Source of the DNA: Luteibacter flocculans
Lineage (GTDB): Bacteria > Pseudomonadota > Gammaproteobacteria > Xanthomonadales > Rhodanobacteraceae
DNA: 64,000 nt
Assembly: GCF_023612255.1 (NCBI RefSeq)
Contig: NZ_CP063231.1
Location: forward strand, 1,842,001 to 1,906,000
Direction: 5' to 3'
Shown here: positions 53,061-62,171 of the stretch, in pieces
How positions within the stretch are numbered: the stretch's first letter is position 1
Layout of the letters: each line of letters starts with the position of its first letter
Notes under the pieces: model-generated
The model's database searches: none
The model's input: only the letters and a program-made list of their open reading frames with translations
What the model was told of the DNA's origin: nothing
Position numbers and translations under genes: made by a program

Positions 53061-54251
53061 ATGGAAAAGCCCAGCATGGAATACGACGTCCTCGTCGTCG
53101 GGGCCGGTGCCGCAGGTCTCATGACAGCCATCGTGGCCGGGGGCCGCGGGCGCCGCGTTCTCGTCGTGGATCACGCCAATCGGCCCGGGAAGAAGATCCT
53201 GATGTCCGGCGGCGGCCGCTGCAACTTCACCAACACCGGCACGACGCCGGGGCATTTCATCTCCGCCAACCCGCATTTCTGCAAGTCGGCGCTGGCGCGC
53301 TACACGCCGTGGGATTTCATCGCCATGGTGGATCGGCACCGCATCGCGTGGCATGAAAAGTCGCCCGGCCAGCTCTTTTGCGACGACTCCTCCAAGCAGA
53401 TCGTGCGCATGTTGCTTGACGAATGCGCCGCGGCGGGCGTCCGGGTGGAAACCAGCTGTCCTCTCTCGAACGTACGCGCCACCACGGACGGTTTCGTCGG
53501 CGAAACGCCTTTGGGGCACGTGCGAGCCGCATCGCTCGTGGTGGCGACGGGCGGATTGTCCATTCCCAGCCTCGGCGCCTCCGGATTCGGGTACGCGCTC
53601 GCGGAACAGTTCGGTCACAGCATTCTGCCGCTGCGCGCGGGTTTGGTTCCGCTGACGCTGAGTGGCAAGCACCAGGAACGCTACGACGGTCTTGCCGGGG
53701 TGGCCTTGCCGGTCGAAGCGCGTGTGCCGGGAGCGAGCTTTCACGACGCCATGCTTTTCACTCACCGTGGCTTGAGCGGTCCTGCGATCCTGCAGGTGTC
53801 GTCGTACTGGGAAGCGGGCGCCGATTTGCGTCTGGATCTTCTGCCCGGACTGGACGCGGCGCAGGCCCTGCGCGAGGGCCGTGTCGAACGTCCTGGCGTG
53901 GAACTGAAGACCCTGCTGTCGAGCCTGTTGCCGCGGCGCTTCGCGGAGCGCCTCTGCGAGGTCTGGTTGCCCAACCGGCCGATGCGCCAGTATCGTGACG
54001 CCGAATTGAACGCCATCGGCGCACAGTTGGCCGACTGGCCGGTGGTGGCGAGTGGTACGGAAGGCTATCGCACGGCCGAGGTCACACTGGGCGGCGTGGA
54101 TACCGACGAGGTCTCGTCCACCACGATGATGTCCCGGCGCCAACCGAATCTTTACTTCGTCGGCGAAGTGCTTGACGTCACCGGCCACCTCGGTGGCTAC
54201 AACTTCCAATGGGCCTGGGCCTCCGGCCATGCCGCCGGCCTGGCCGTCTGA
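53061..54251 (+). CDS. FAD-dependent oxidoreductase, HI0933/YhiN family
   Basis: A 396-residue flavoprotein. The N-terminus has the FAD motif VLVVGAGAAGLMTAIVAGGRGRRVL, and KKILMSGGGRCNFTNT is diagnostic of this family. The C-terminus (EVTLGGVDTDEVSSTTM, FVGEVLDVTGHLGGYNFQWAWASG) matches too. Annotated relatives are called aminoacetone oxidase-like, but the reaction is unknown for most. The start is ATG 53061 or 53076. The gene is divergent from yajQ. Confidence 0.87.
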   Translation: MEKPSMEYDVLVVGAGAAGLMTAIVAGGRGRRVLVVDHANRPGKKILMSGGGRCNFTNTGTTPGHFISANPHFCKSALARYTPWDFIAMVDRHRIAWHEKSPGQLFCDDSSKQIVRMLLDECAAAGVRVETSCPLSNVRATTDGFVGETPLGHVRAASLVVATGGLSIPSLGASGFGYALAEQFGHSILPLRAGLVPLTLSGKHQERYDGLAGVALPVEARVPGASFHDAMLFTHRGLSGPAILQVSSYWEAGADLRLDLLPGLDAAQALREGRVERPGVELKTLLSSLLPRRFAERLCEVWLPNRPMRQYRDAELNAIGAQLADWPVVASGTEGYRTAEVTLGGVDTDEVSSTTMMSRRQPNLYFVGEVLDVTGHLGGYNFQWAWASGHAAGLAV

Positions 54252-54265
54252 TACGGAGTAGAACA

Positions 54266-55156
54266 ATGCGCATCGGTTTCATCGGTCTGGGTAGCATGGG
54301 CGTCGGCATGGCCGGCAACCTCATCAAGGGCGGCCACGCGCTGACGGTATGGAATCGCTCGGCGGATGCGGCGAAGCCGCTGGCCGAGCTGGGGGCCAAG
54401 GTGGCCGCGACCGCCGCGGAGGCCGCGGCAGGTGCCGACGCGCTGCACAGCATGCTCGCCAACGACGCCGCCGTGCGTCAGGTGATCCTGGAAGGCGGCG
54501 TGCTGGACACGCTGCCGCAGGGAGCCGTGCACGTGAACCACGCCACGGTGTCGGTGGCGCTGGCGCGTGAGCTTGCCGACGCGCATGAGCGTCGCGGCAT
54601 CGGCTACGTCGCGGCGCCGGTGTTCGGGCGTCCCACGGTGGCGGCGGCAGGCGAGCTGAACCTCGTGGTTTCCGGCAAGCCGGACGCCGTGGCGAAGGTG
54701 CAGGGCCTGCTCGAGTTGCTGGCGCGCAAGGTGTGGCCGATGGGCGACGATCCCGTGCGTGCCACGATCGTGAAGATCGGTGGCAATTTCCTCATCGGCG
54801 CCGCCATCGAGAGCATGGCCGAGGCGACGACGCTGACCCGCGCGCACGGCGTCTCGGCGAAGGATTTTCTCGCTGTGATGTCCGGTTCGCTGTTTGCCTC
54901 ACCGATCTACCAGGTCTATGGCGGTTTGATTGCCGACGAAACCTATTCTCCCGCGGGCTTCAAGATGAGCCTGGGGTTCAAGGACATCGGCCTGGCTCGT
55001 GCAGCGGCTGAAGCGGAGCGGGTGCCTATGCCGTTCGCCAGCGTGATCCACGACGCGCTGCTCGAAGCCCTCGCGGCTGGCGATGGCGAACTGGACTGGT
55101 CGGCGATGGCACGCGTGGCCGCGCGCCGGGCCAACCTGGACGATTCGCAGGATTGA
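54266..55156 (+). CDS. NAD(P)-dependent beta-hydroxyacid dehydrogenase (GarR/3-HIBADH-like)
   Basis: 296 residues. The Rossmann motif GFIGLGSMGVGMAGNL is at the N-terminus, and the substrate-binding loop HVNHATVSVALARELADAHERRG contains the conserved 2-hydroxyacid dehydrogenase pattern (typically STxSP; here NHATV). The catalytic Lys is in KIGGNFLIG. SLGFKDIGLARAAAEA is the C-domain signature. It resembles 2-hydroxy-3-oxopropionate and 3-hydroxyisobutyrate dehydrogenases, but the NHATV variation makes the substrate uncertain. It lies 14 bases after the flavoprotein gene, likely co-transcribed. Confidence 0.85.
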   Translation: MRIGFIGLGSMGVGMAGNLIKGGHALTVWNRSADAAKPLAELGAKVAATAAEAAAGADALHSMLANDAAVRQVILEGGVLDTLPQGAVHVNHATVSVALARELADAHERRGIGYVAAPVFGRPTVAAAGELNLVVSGKPDAVAKVQGLLELLARKVWPMGDDPVRATIVKIGGNFLIGAAIESMAEATTLTRAHGVSAKDFLAVMSGSLFASPIYQVYGGLIADETYSPAGFKMSLGFKDIGLARAAAEAERVPMPFASVIHDALLEALAAGDGELDWSAMARVAARRANLDDSQD

Positions 55157-55220
55157 ATCGTTAGATCGTTTTTACGCACGTCTTCACAATCGCTAGGCCG
55201 ATGGGTCCGCGACAATCGAT

Positions 55221-55237
55221 CCGCACGCTTTGTGCGG
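55221..55237 (+). promoter_or_regulatory. stem-loop in the 5' leader
   Basis: CCGCAC at 55221-55226 pairs with GTGCGG at 55232-55237 across a 5-base loop. It ends 3 bases before the GAGGG ribosome-binding site of the small protein gene. It could modulate translation; nothing ties it to a known riboswitch. Confidence 0.4.
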
Positions 55238-55252
55238 ACGAGGGTAGATCTC

Positions 55253-55534
55253 ATGTCGGCTAGCTGGAAAACGGTATACGAGGGACAACACGAAGGGCGC
55301 TCGGTCACGGTGCGTGAGTCCAACGACGGCACCTTCAAGGTGCTGACCAAGCAGACCTTCTACGAGGAAGGCATCGCGTACCAGGACGGCAAGACCTTCG
55401 TGCACGTGTCCCCGAGCAGCGTCGGCGAGCAGGTCGAGAGCGAGGTCAATTCGCGCGACTCGTTGAAGGAAGCCCTGATGGAACTGCATTTCTCGGCGGA
55501 CAGCGTCGAGACGATCTGCGCCAAGCTGAGCTGA
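55253..55534 (+). CDS. small conserved protein of unknown function
   Basis: 93 residues with no signal peptide or membrane helix: beta strands at the start (WKTVYEGQHEGRSVTVRE, FKVLTKQTFYEE), a middle segment DGKTFVHVSPSSVGEQVESE and a C-terminal helix (SLKEALMELHFSAD). I do not recognise the family. GAGGG lies eight bases before ATG 55253. Directly upstream is a GC stem-loop at 55221-55237. Confidence 0.7.
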   Translation: MSASWKTVYEGQHEGRSVTVRESNDGTFKVLTKQTFYEEGIAYQDGKTFVHVSPSSVGEQVESEVNSRDSLKEALMELHFSADSVETICAKLS

Positions 55535-55549
55535 CCGGACTGGGGCTCC

Positions 55550-56020
55550 CTAGGCCGATGGCCGATCGGTGCGGCGACGCGCCAGCCACTTGTCCAGTTC
55601 GTTCGCGAAGGCCTGACGGTCGCGCGGATGCATGGCGGCAGGGCCGCCCGTGTCCACGCCCGCACCGCGCAGTTCCTCCATGAAATTGCGCATCGACAGC
55701 CGGGCGGCAATGGTGTCCCGGGTGAACATTTCGCCCCGCGGATGCAGTGCCAGCGCGCCTTTCTCGATCGCGAACGCTGCCAGGGGAATGTCCTGGGTCA
55801 CGACGAGATCGCCGGGCGCCACGCGGCGCACGATCTCGTCGTCGGCGACGTCGAAGCCGCCGGGCACCTGGATCGAACGGATGAATCGCGAGGTGGGTGT
55901 GCGTATCCACTGGTTCGCGACCAGCGTCACCTGCACTTGTTCACGCTCGGCGGCGCGAAACAGAATGTCCTTGATGACGTTCGGGCAGGCATCCGCGTCG
56001 ACCCAGATGGCCGCGGTCAC
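55550..56020 (-). CDS. YaiI/YqxD family protein (UPF0178)
   Basis: A 156-residue PIN-like-fold protein. [22 protein letters not shown] at the start and [13 protein letters not shown] in the middle carry conserved acids (D, D and QD) of the family. [23 protein letters not shown] follows. YaiI proteins are widespread but uncharacterised. GTG 56020 follows GGGAG; it overlaps the stop of the PhzF-like gene by four bases (GTGA), so the two are a transcriptional unit. Confidence 0.88.
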   Translation of the reverse strand: MTAAIWVDADACPNVIKDILFRAAEREQVQVTLVANQWIRTPTSRFIRSIQVPGGFDVADDEIVRRVAPGDLVVTQDIPLAAFAIEKGALALHPRGEMFTRDTIAARLSMRNFMEELRGAGVDTGGPAAMHPRDRQAFANELDKWLARRRTDRPSA

Positions 56021-56904
56021 GCCGCGGGCTCCCACTCCTGCCAATCCACGTGCCCATCGATGATGGTGTTGGTCCGCCCGCCGACCCACACGGCGTCGCC
56101 GTCGATGCGGATGATGATGCGGGCATCGTGGCCCACTTCGCGACCCTGGCTTACCACGTAGCCCGTCGCCAGCGCGCCGGTGGTGTCGCGTTCGGCCACA
56201 TACGCGGCGATCAGGCCGTTGGCGGCACCCGACGCCGGGTCTTCGACGATGCCGACGCCTGCGGGGAACGCCCGCACCGCAAGGCCTTCGGCCGAACGCG
56301 CGAAGACGCAGAGTCCCAGCGTGTCGGTAGCGAGGGCGAGCGCGCGGATCGCCGCGTGATCCGGCCGCCAGCCGCGCAGCACCGATTCATCCGCGAATTC
56401 CGCGACCCACCACCGCCGGCCGCCTTCGACACAGGCCGGAGCGAGCGCACCGAGCTTCACCCCGTAAAGCACGGCCGAGAGCGTTTCGCCGCCGCGGGAC
56501 GCATCGCCCACGATCCGGGCCTTCGGTGACTGCACGAACAATTCGCGCGTGGGACCGTCACCTTCGACACGAATGGGCAGCACGCCCGCGCCGCACTCCT
56601 GCCACACGATGCCGGCGGCGTCCGGTGTGACGAGCCCGGCGTCGAGCGCGGCATGCGCGCTGCCGATCGTGGGATGGCCGGCGAAGGGAATTTCCTTGGT
56701 CGGCGTGTAGATACGGGCCCGGTAATCCGCACCGTCGACGCGTGGCGGCATGAGAAAGGTGGTCTCGACCAGGTTGGTCCAGTGCGCGAAGCGTTGCATG
56801 CGCGAATCGGACCAGCCCTGTGCGTCGACGACCACGCCCAGTGGATTGCCGCCGCCGTGGCGGGCGGCGAAGACGTCGAGCTGCTTGTAGCGAATGGGAG
56901 ACAT
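56017..56904 (-). CDS. PhzF-family isomerase/epimerase-like protein
   Basis: A 295-residue protein of the DapF-like two-lobe fold. E47 in [10 protein letters not shown] is the family's catalytic Glu. [23 protein letters not shown] and [10 protein letters not shown] are the typical PhzF signatures. Substrates of most members are unknown; PhzF itself isomerises a phenazine precursor. No phenazine genes are nearby. ATG 56904 gives the usual N-terminus ([12 protein letters not shown]); ATG 56934 is an alternative. Confidence 0.87.
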   Translation of the reverse strand: MSPIRYKQLDVFAARHGGGNPLGVVVDAQGWSDSRMQRFAHWTNLVETTFLMPPRVDGADYRARIYTPTKEIPFAGHPTIGSAHAALDAGLVTPDAAGIVWQECGAGVLPIRVEGDGPTRELFVQSPKARIVGDASRGGETLSAVLYGVKLGALAPACVEGGRRWWVAEFADESVLRGWRPDHAAIRALALATDTLGLCVFARSAEGLAVRAFPAGVGIVEDPASGAANGLIAAYVAERDTTGALATGYVVSQGREVGHDARIIIRIDGDAVWVGGRTNTIIDGHVDWQEWEPAA

Positions 56905-57047
56905 CGATGGAGCCGGGATCGGGGAAGGCGACATGATAGCCGCGCGAAGGGCGCGGACGGCACCGCGGCGGCTGCGCGCATTCGACATCGGCCCTCGTTA
57001 CCGCCAAGATGCGCGCTGGCTCGACGCGTAGGACGTTGCATCAACGC

Positions 57048-57653
57048 ATGATCACGCTGCTCATCATTCTCGTGACCTCGGTGGTCTCGATCGTCGCTTT
57101 CCGCAACCAGCGCCTGCTGGACGACCTCATCCTGTGGCCCCCTGCGCTCAGCCGCAGCCGCGAGTACTACCGGCTCGTGACCTATGGACTCGTGCATGCG
57201 GACGGCGCGCACCTGTTCTTCAACATGATCTCGCTGTACTTCGCCGGGCGGATCATGGAGGCGTTCTTCAGTGCCGCGATGGGCCCGTTTGGGTTCCTCA
57301 CCTTCTATATCGGGGCACTGGTCTTCTCGATCCTGCCGTCCTACCTCGCCAATCGACGCAATGCGGGATACCGGAGCCTCGGCGCTTCGGGCGCGGTGTC
57401 GGCCATTCTCTTCGCCTTCATCCTGCTGGCGCCGTGGTCGCGCATCTACGTCATCGTGATCCCGATGCCGGCGATTCTCTACGGCGTGTTGTTCGTGGTG
57501 TATTCGATCTACATGGATCGGCGCGGGGGCGACAACGTCAATCACAGCGCGCACCTCTGGGGAGCCCTTTACGGCGTGCTCTTCACCATTGCACTGCGGC
57601 CGGAAGCGTTGCTTAACTTCATCGGTACACTGACGCAGCCCCGGCTTTTCTGA
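57048..57653 (+). CDS. rhomboid-family intramembrane serine protease
   Basis: 201 residues, six membrane helices. The catalytic Ser114 is in GASGAVSA and His169 in NHSAHLWG; HLFFNM with the family His and Asn lies near 55-60. The plan is the compact six-helix type. Substrates are unknown. The open frame starts at 57009, but ATG 57048 gives the first helix directly. Confidence 0.87.
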   Translation: MITLLIILVTSVVSIVAFRNQRLLDDLILWPPALSRSREYYRLVTYGLVHADGAHLFFNMISLYFAGRIMEAFFSAAMGPFGFLTFYIGALVFSILPSYLANRRNAGYRSLGASGAVSAILFAFILLAPWSRIYVIVIPMPAILYGVLFVVYSIYMDRRGGDNVNHSAHLWGALYGVLFTIALRPEALLNFIGTLTQPRLF

Positions 57654-57820
57654 CGACGAACCTGAACTTTTCTGCCGAATGCATGTGACTTCGGCCGACG
57701 CCTGTTACATCATGCGTTCGACCGGAACGAAGACCGACCGATTGTTGTCGTCCGGCATGTACGCGAGTTCCCCCCGGGGGGGCGGTTCGCGTCGGCTACT
57801 ACCGCAGGAGGAACGAGCGC

Positions 57821-58711
57821 ATGGCAACGACCCGAAAGTCCGCCGCGAAGAAGTCCGCGGCACGCAAGACGGCTACGAAGAAATCCACTCGCAAGACCGC
57901 AGCCGCCAAAAAGGCGGGTACGCGCGGCGCAGCGAAGACCGCTGCCAAGAAAACCGCAAGAAAGACCGCCGCCAAGTCGACGCGCTCGGTTGCGAAGAAG
58001 AGCACCGCGCGCAAGAGCGTCGCCAAGAAAGCCGCCGCCAAGAAAGCCACCGCGAAAAAGACCACGGCGCGCGGCGCGGCGGCAAAGAAGGCTTCGGCAC
58101 GCAAGGCGGCAACGACCAAGCGCTCCACGCCAAAGACCGCGGCTCGCAAGGCACCCGCGAAGAAGACAGCGGCGAAGAAGGCGGTTGCCAAGCGCGTCGT
58201 TGCCAAGAAGGCTGTAGCGAAGAAGGCAGTCGCCAAGAAGGCCGTAGCCAAGAAGGCCGTAGCCAAAAGGGCCGTAGCCAAGAAGGCAATATCGAAGCGC
58301 ACCGCTGCCACGAAGGCCCCCGCGACCACGGCTCGCAAGGCCGCCCCGGCGCCAGCGGTTCGGAAGGCGCCGGCACGCAAGTCCCCGGTCGCGAAGGCCG
58401 CGCCGAGCAAGCGCGCCGCGCCGGTGACCAAGGTGACGTCCCCGGTCGCTACGCCGCCGACGCCGAAGAAGGCTCCGCGCCCGAAGCCGGCCGCTGCGAA
58501 GCCGGCATCCAACGAGGCGCCGATGCAGCAGCTGAGTCAGGAAGAAGCCGTGGCGCACATCCAGGCCTTGCTTGATGCAAAGCGCGAGCGCGACCGGCAG
58601 CCGCCCAACTGGCCGACGGATGAGCACCATGCCGCCGGCACGCTCGATGTCGTTCCAGGCAGCGGATCGCACGTGTCCTCCACGCCATCGGCGCACGATG
58701 ACGACGAGTGA
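57821..58711 (+). CDS. H1-like Lys/Ala-rich DNA-binding protein
   Basis: 296 residues. The first 200 are almost only Lys, Ala, Arg, Thr and Val in KKxA/AKK periodicity, including a run of VAKKA repeats near 120-160. A Pro/Lys middle leads to a small non-basic tail with SQEEAVAHIQALLDAKRERDRQPP and an acidic end (HDDDE). It resembles AlgP and other bacterial histone-H1-like proteins that bind DNA or RNA without sequence preference. AGGAGG at 57806-57811 is a strong ribosome-binding site, suggesting high expression, and a strong terminator follows. Confidence 0.88.
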   Translation: MATTRKSAAKKSAARKTATKKSTRKTAAAKKAGTRGAAKTAAKKTARKTAAKSTRSVAKKSTARKSVAKKAAAKKATAKKTTARGAAAKKASARKAATTKRSTPKTAARKAPAKKTAAKKAVAKRVVAKKAVAKKAVAKKAVAKKAVAKRAVAKKAISKRTAATKAPATTARKAAPAPAVRKAPARKSPVAKAAPSKRAAPVTKVTSPVATPPTPKKAPRPKPAAAKPASNEAPMQQLSQEEAVAHIQALLDAKRERDRQPPNWPTDEHHAAGTLDVVPGSGSHVSSTPSAHDDDE

Positions 58712-58732
58712 GCGTGAAAGCTGAATGAAAGG

Positions 58733-58765
58733 AAAGGGCCGCCTGCGCGGCCCTTTCTTTTTTTA
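58733..58765 (+). terminator. Rho-independent terminator
   Basis: A perfect 10-base stem (AAAGGGCCGC / GCGGCCCTTT) with a 4-base loop is followed by CTTTTTTT ending at 58765. It lies 22 bases past the stop of the H1-like gene. Confidence 0.95.
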
Positions 58766-58819
58766 GCGGCCATTCAATCCAGCGAGCGCAACGTCGGCAT
58801 CGCCACTCGGAGACCCTCC

Positions 58820-59395
58820 ATGCGTCGAGCGCACTCGCTGTTTCTTGCCTTGGCGGCTTGTCTGCCACTGGCGGGCTGCTACTACGATCCGGATTACGGC
58901 TACGTCCGTAACGGTTCCGGCGCCGACACGTATTACGGCGAGGAGACGACCGTGGTGTCGCCCGGTTATGCACCTAGCTACGGCTACGACGGCTATGGCC
59001 CGGGTTGTTGCTATTCAAACATCACGGTCGGCACGGTCTGGTACGACGGCGACGGCAGGCGTCGCTACAATCGCGGCGATCGCGATTGGCATGGTCATCC
59101 GCCCCCGCGTGGTGGGTGGCACGATCGCGACGGCGATCATGGTCCAGGTGGATGGCGCGACCGCGATGGCGACCACGGTCGTCCAGGCGGGTGGCAGGGA
59201 GGGAATAGCCCGGGCGATTCGCATGGCGGACGCGGCGACGGCCGGCCGGATCGCGGTCCGCCTGGCGGAGCACCGCGCGGCGATCGCCCGACGCGTGGCG
59301 GCTGGCAGGGTGGCGACCGACCGACACATGGCGGGCAGGGCGGCGATCGTCCGCCGGGCCCCTGGCGTGGCAGACGTCCGAACGGCGACCACTAG
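58820..59395 (+). CDS. Gly/Asp/Arg-rich lipoprotein
   Basis: 191 residues. A signal peptide MRRAHSLFLALAACLPLAGC ends in the lipobox LAGC. The mature part starts YYDPDYGYVRNGS and has a CC pair; after residue 85 it is a low-complexity stretch of Gly, Asp, Arg, His and Pro (HDRDGDHGPGGW, RDRDGDHGRPGG). I do not recognise a domain. It starts at ATG 58820 after CGGAG. Surface or envelope location is expected; the tail could bind metal or polyanions, which is a guess. Confidence 0.75.
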   Translation: MRRAHSLFLALAACLPLAGCYYDPDYGYVRNGSGADTYYGEETTVVSPGYAPSYGYDGYGPGCCYSNITVGTVWYDGDGRRRYNRGDRDWHGHPPPRGGWHDRDGDHGPGGWRDRDGDHGRPGGWQGGNSPGDSHGGRGDGRPDRGPPGGAPRGDRPTRGGWQGGDRPTHGGQGGDRPPGPWRGRRPNGDH

Positions 59396-59478
59396 CCACC
59401 ATCCACGGGCTCGCGTCCTGCACGCCCTGAGTGGAGCCCCCTCGACGGTGATGCGCTCTTGAGATGCCGTTGTCAGCG

Positions 59479-59505
59479 GTGGGAGCCAGCCTGCTGGCGA
59501 TAGGG
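59479..59505. repeat. isolated REP copy
   Basis: GGTGGGAGCCAGCCTGCTGG followed by CGATAGG. It is the only repeat in the 340-base gap 59396-59735 before comEC. The rest of the gap shows no clear gene; a -10-like TAGGCT is at 59700-59705. Confidence 0.85.
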
Positions 59506-59735
59506 GTAGCCGGAACGCATCATCGGTAGGTCGGCCGTGGCGACTGCGATAGGCGAAGAAAGACTTGGCCTCCGGCAGACTGACACGCGAATCCGGTGCA
59601 GGCGCCCAGCGCAGTTCCTTCCCCAGCGGTACGGACTGACGCCAACGCGTGGGCTGTCGCCCACAACGGCGCACGGCCCACACATTGAAAGTTCGGGCCT
59701 AGGCTGGACTTCGCCGTTGCCTCCCGTACCGTGCC

Positions 59736-62042
59736 GTGCCTCGTGTTCCCTTTTCCCTCGTTACCGTCGCCGCGGCTGCCGCACTTGGTTGCGTCGCCGT
59801 GCAAGGGTGGGCATCCCTGCCTCATGCGACGTCGTCGGCCTGCGTGCTCCTGGTCGCGATCGTTGCGCTGTGGTGTGTACCGCAAGCGTGGCTGCGCCTC
59901 GTGGCGGTGGTGGCGCTCTTCGCCGCGTGGGCGGCGCTGCGTGCGGCACTCGCCATGGACGCACGCTGGCCGGCAGCTCGCGACGGTGAGGACGTGGTCG
60001 TCGTCGGGCGCGTCGTCGAACTGCCCCGCCGCGCGGGCGCCGATGTGGCCTTCCTGTTCGACCCCGATCGCGCACGCGGCGATCGCACGCTGCCTCGCGG
60101 TCGTCTGCGCCTCACCTGGTACCGCGCCGCATCGGCGCCTCAGTCGTGCGATCGATGGCGCTTGACCGTGCGGTTGCGTCGTCCGCGTGGCCCCGTCAAT
60201 CCCGGCGGCGCCGATGCCGAACGCGGCGCGTTGCAACGCGCGATCGTGGCGACGGGTTATGTGCGCGAAGCGAAGGCGAACGCGAAGTTGTCGTCGGGTA
60301 CGTGCATCGATGGCTGGCGCAACGCGCTTGCCACATCGCTTGATGCGCGGCTGGGCGAACACGATGCCCGGGTGCTGAAGGCATTGGCGGTGGGTGACAC
60401 GCGCGGTCTGACGCCCACCGATTGGGACGTCGCACGTGCCACCGGCGTGTCTCATCTCATCGCGATTTCCGGCTTCCATGTCGGCGTGGCTGCCGGCGGC
60501 GGCGTGCTGCTCGCGCGGCTGTTCTACGCGTGCCTGCCATGGTTCGCCTTGCGGGTACCGCGACCGCTTGCCCAAGCCGCGCTTGGTCTGGCCGTCTCGA
60601 CGGCCTACGGCATGCTCGCCGGCATGGGCCTGCCGACCGTGCGTACCTTGCTGATGATCGCCGTCGTCATGCTGGCGGGCCTCGGTCGGCGAAAAGCCGG
60701 TGGCGCATCGTTGCTGGCGGTGGCCCTGCTGGTCGTGCTGACGGCCGATCCCCTCGCCGCGCTCTCGCCGGGCTTCTGGCTTTCCTTCGCGGGCGTGGGA
60801 TTTCTCATGTTCTGCGTGGCGCCGCGTTCCGCCGGCTGGCGAGGCTGGCTCGGCGAGCTTCTGCGAGCCCAGGCAGCGATGAGCGTCGCCTTGCTGCCGA
60901 TGTCGCTGTGGTGGTTCGGTAGTGCCTCGCTCGTGGGCTTCCTGGCGAACCTGCTCGCCGCGCCGCTGGTGAGCTTCGCCATCGTCCCGCTGACGTTGCT
61001 GGGTTGCGTCGGGCTCGCCGTAACTCCCATCGCCGATGTGTTGCTGAGGCCTGCGGCATGGCTGATGGATTGGCAATGGCGCCTTCTCGAAGCGATGGCC
61101 GACTGGCCGGCCGCCCGGCTCACGGTGGCGGAAAGCTCGCTCGCGATCACGGTCCTGGCGACGTTCGGCGCTGCGTGGTTGTTCGCGCCGCGAGGCGTCC
61201 CCTTGCGCGGCTACGGCGCGCTGTTGTTCCTGCCGTTGGCGTTGCCGTCTCGCGATCTGCCCGCGCCTGGCGCGTTTCGGGTGTGGGTGCTGGACGTAGG
61301 GCAGGGCCTCGCCGTGCTCGTGCGGACACGCGCCCATACCCTGGTCTACGACGCCGGTCCGGCTTACGCGGGTGGCCGCGATGCGGGTATCGGCATCGTG
61401 CTGCCGGCCATCACCGCGCTTGGCATCGGCCCGGTCGATCATCTGGTCGTGAGTCATGGCGATGCCGACCATGCCGGTGGTGCCGCGTCGGTGATCCAGC
61501 GCTATCCCCAGGCGCAGCGATCGTCCGGAGAGCCGAAGCGTCTTTCGTTCGAATCAGCGGCATGTCAGGCCGGCGATGCATGGTCCTGGGATGGTGTGGT
61601 GTTTCGTTTTGTCGAGGTGCCTCGGGCAAGCCATGGAAAGACCCCGGGTAACGATCGCTCCTGCGTGCTTGCCGTCGAAGGCGCGGCAGGTCGGCTCTTG
61701 CTCACCGGCGATATCGGTCGTGCCGCGGAGCAACGCATGTCGCGCGACAGCCTCGCCTCGCGCTTGCCTACGGTGACCACGATCGCGCACCACGGCAGCC
61801 GGCATGCCTCGACCGCGTCATGGCTTGCCGCCGTCCGCCCGACGCTGGCGATCGCTTCGGCGGGTTGGCGAAACCGCTTCGGTCACCCGCATCCCCACGT
61901 CGTGGACCGGCATGCCGAGATCGGCAGCCCGGTCTACGTGACCGCACGCAGCGGCGCGGTCCGCATCGATTTCCCCGCCGACGCAGCGCCCCAGGTCACA
62001 CGCGAATGGCGTCGTCCGGTGAGGCGTTACTGGCGCGATTGA
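59736..62042 (+). CDS. comEC: ComEC/Rec2 DNA-uptake channel protein
   Basis: A 768-residue polytopic protein. Residues 1-200 hold membrane helices and a DUF4131 (OB-like) domain. The competence domain with many helices spans about 215-490 (ISGFHVGVAAGGGVLLARL, GMGLPTVRTLLMIAVVM). The C-terminal beta-lactamase-like domain has SHGDADHAGG and HHGSRHAS. ComEC moves single-stranded DNA across the inner membrane during transformation. The first codon GTG 59736 gives a hydrophobic N-terminus; no Shine-Dalgarno is clear. Confidence 0.9.
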   Translation: MPRVPFSLVTVAAAAALGCVAVQGWASLPHATSSACVLLVAIVALWCVPQAWLRLVAVVALFAAWAALRAALAMDARWPAARDGEDVVVVGRVVELPRRAGADVAFLFDPDRARGDRTLPRGRLRLTWYRAASAPQSCDRWRLTVRLRRPRGPVNPGGADAERGALQRAIVATGYVREAKANAKLSSGTCIDGWRNALATSLDARLGEHDARVLKALAVGDTRGLTPTDWDVARATGVSHLIAISGFHVGVAAGGGVLLARLFYACLPWFALRVPRPLAQAALGLAVSTAYGMLAGMGLPTVRTLLMIAVVMLAGLGRRKAGGASLLAVALLVVLTADPLAALSPGFWLSFAGVGFLMFCVAPRSAGWRGWLGELLRAQAAMSVALLPMSLWWFGSASLVGFLANLLAAPLVSFAIVPLTLLGCVGLAVTPIADVLLRPAAWLMDWQWRLLEAMADWPAARLTVAESSLAITVLATFGAAWLFAPRGVPLRGYGALLFLPLALPSRDLPAPGAFRVWVLDVGQGLAVLVRTRAHTLVYDAGPAYAGGRDAGIGIVLPAITALGIGPVDHLVVSHGDADHAGGAASVIQRYPQAQRSSGEPKRLSFESAACQAGDAWSWDGVVFRFVEVPRASHGKTPGNDRSCVLAVEGAAGRLLLTGDIGRAAEQRMSRDSLASRLPTVTTIAHHGSRHASTASWLAAVRPTLAIASAGWRNRFGHPHPHVVDRHAEIGSPVYVTARSGAVRIDFPADAAPQVTREWRRPVRRYWRD

Positions 62043-62112
62043 GGAACGAATCGGCGCCTCCGCGCGCGACCATAGACGCGCTCCGCCCTGCGCCGTTGTG
62101 CTGCACCGCGGT

Positions 62113-62142
62113 TTGACATCCTGAATTTAGAACGATTTAAAT
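62113..62142 (+). promoter_or_regulatory. GH92 gene promoter with LacI-type operator
   Basis: TTGACA at 62113-62118 and TTTAAA/TTAAAT at 62136-62142 are a -35/-10 pair with a 17-18 base spacer. A 16-base CG-centred near-palindrome TTTAGAACGATTTAAA at 62126-62141 overlaps the -10. It matches its own reverse complement at 12 of 16 positions. Its AT content stands out. Confidence 0.5.
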
Positions 62143-62171
62143 GCGGGCTTCCGCAGACAAGGGGACGCCGC

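Noticed and set aside
59520-59683. Possible gene remnant on the minus strand in the gap before comEC
   Set aside because: A short stretch looks protein-like (VPLGKELRWAP), but there is no start, no domain and the frame runs into a REP copy.
59520-61472. 650-codon frame antisense to comEC
   Set aside because: ComEC motifs on the plus strand are unambiguous; the antisense product is low-complexity Arg/His/Gln.
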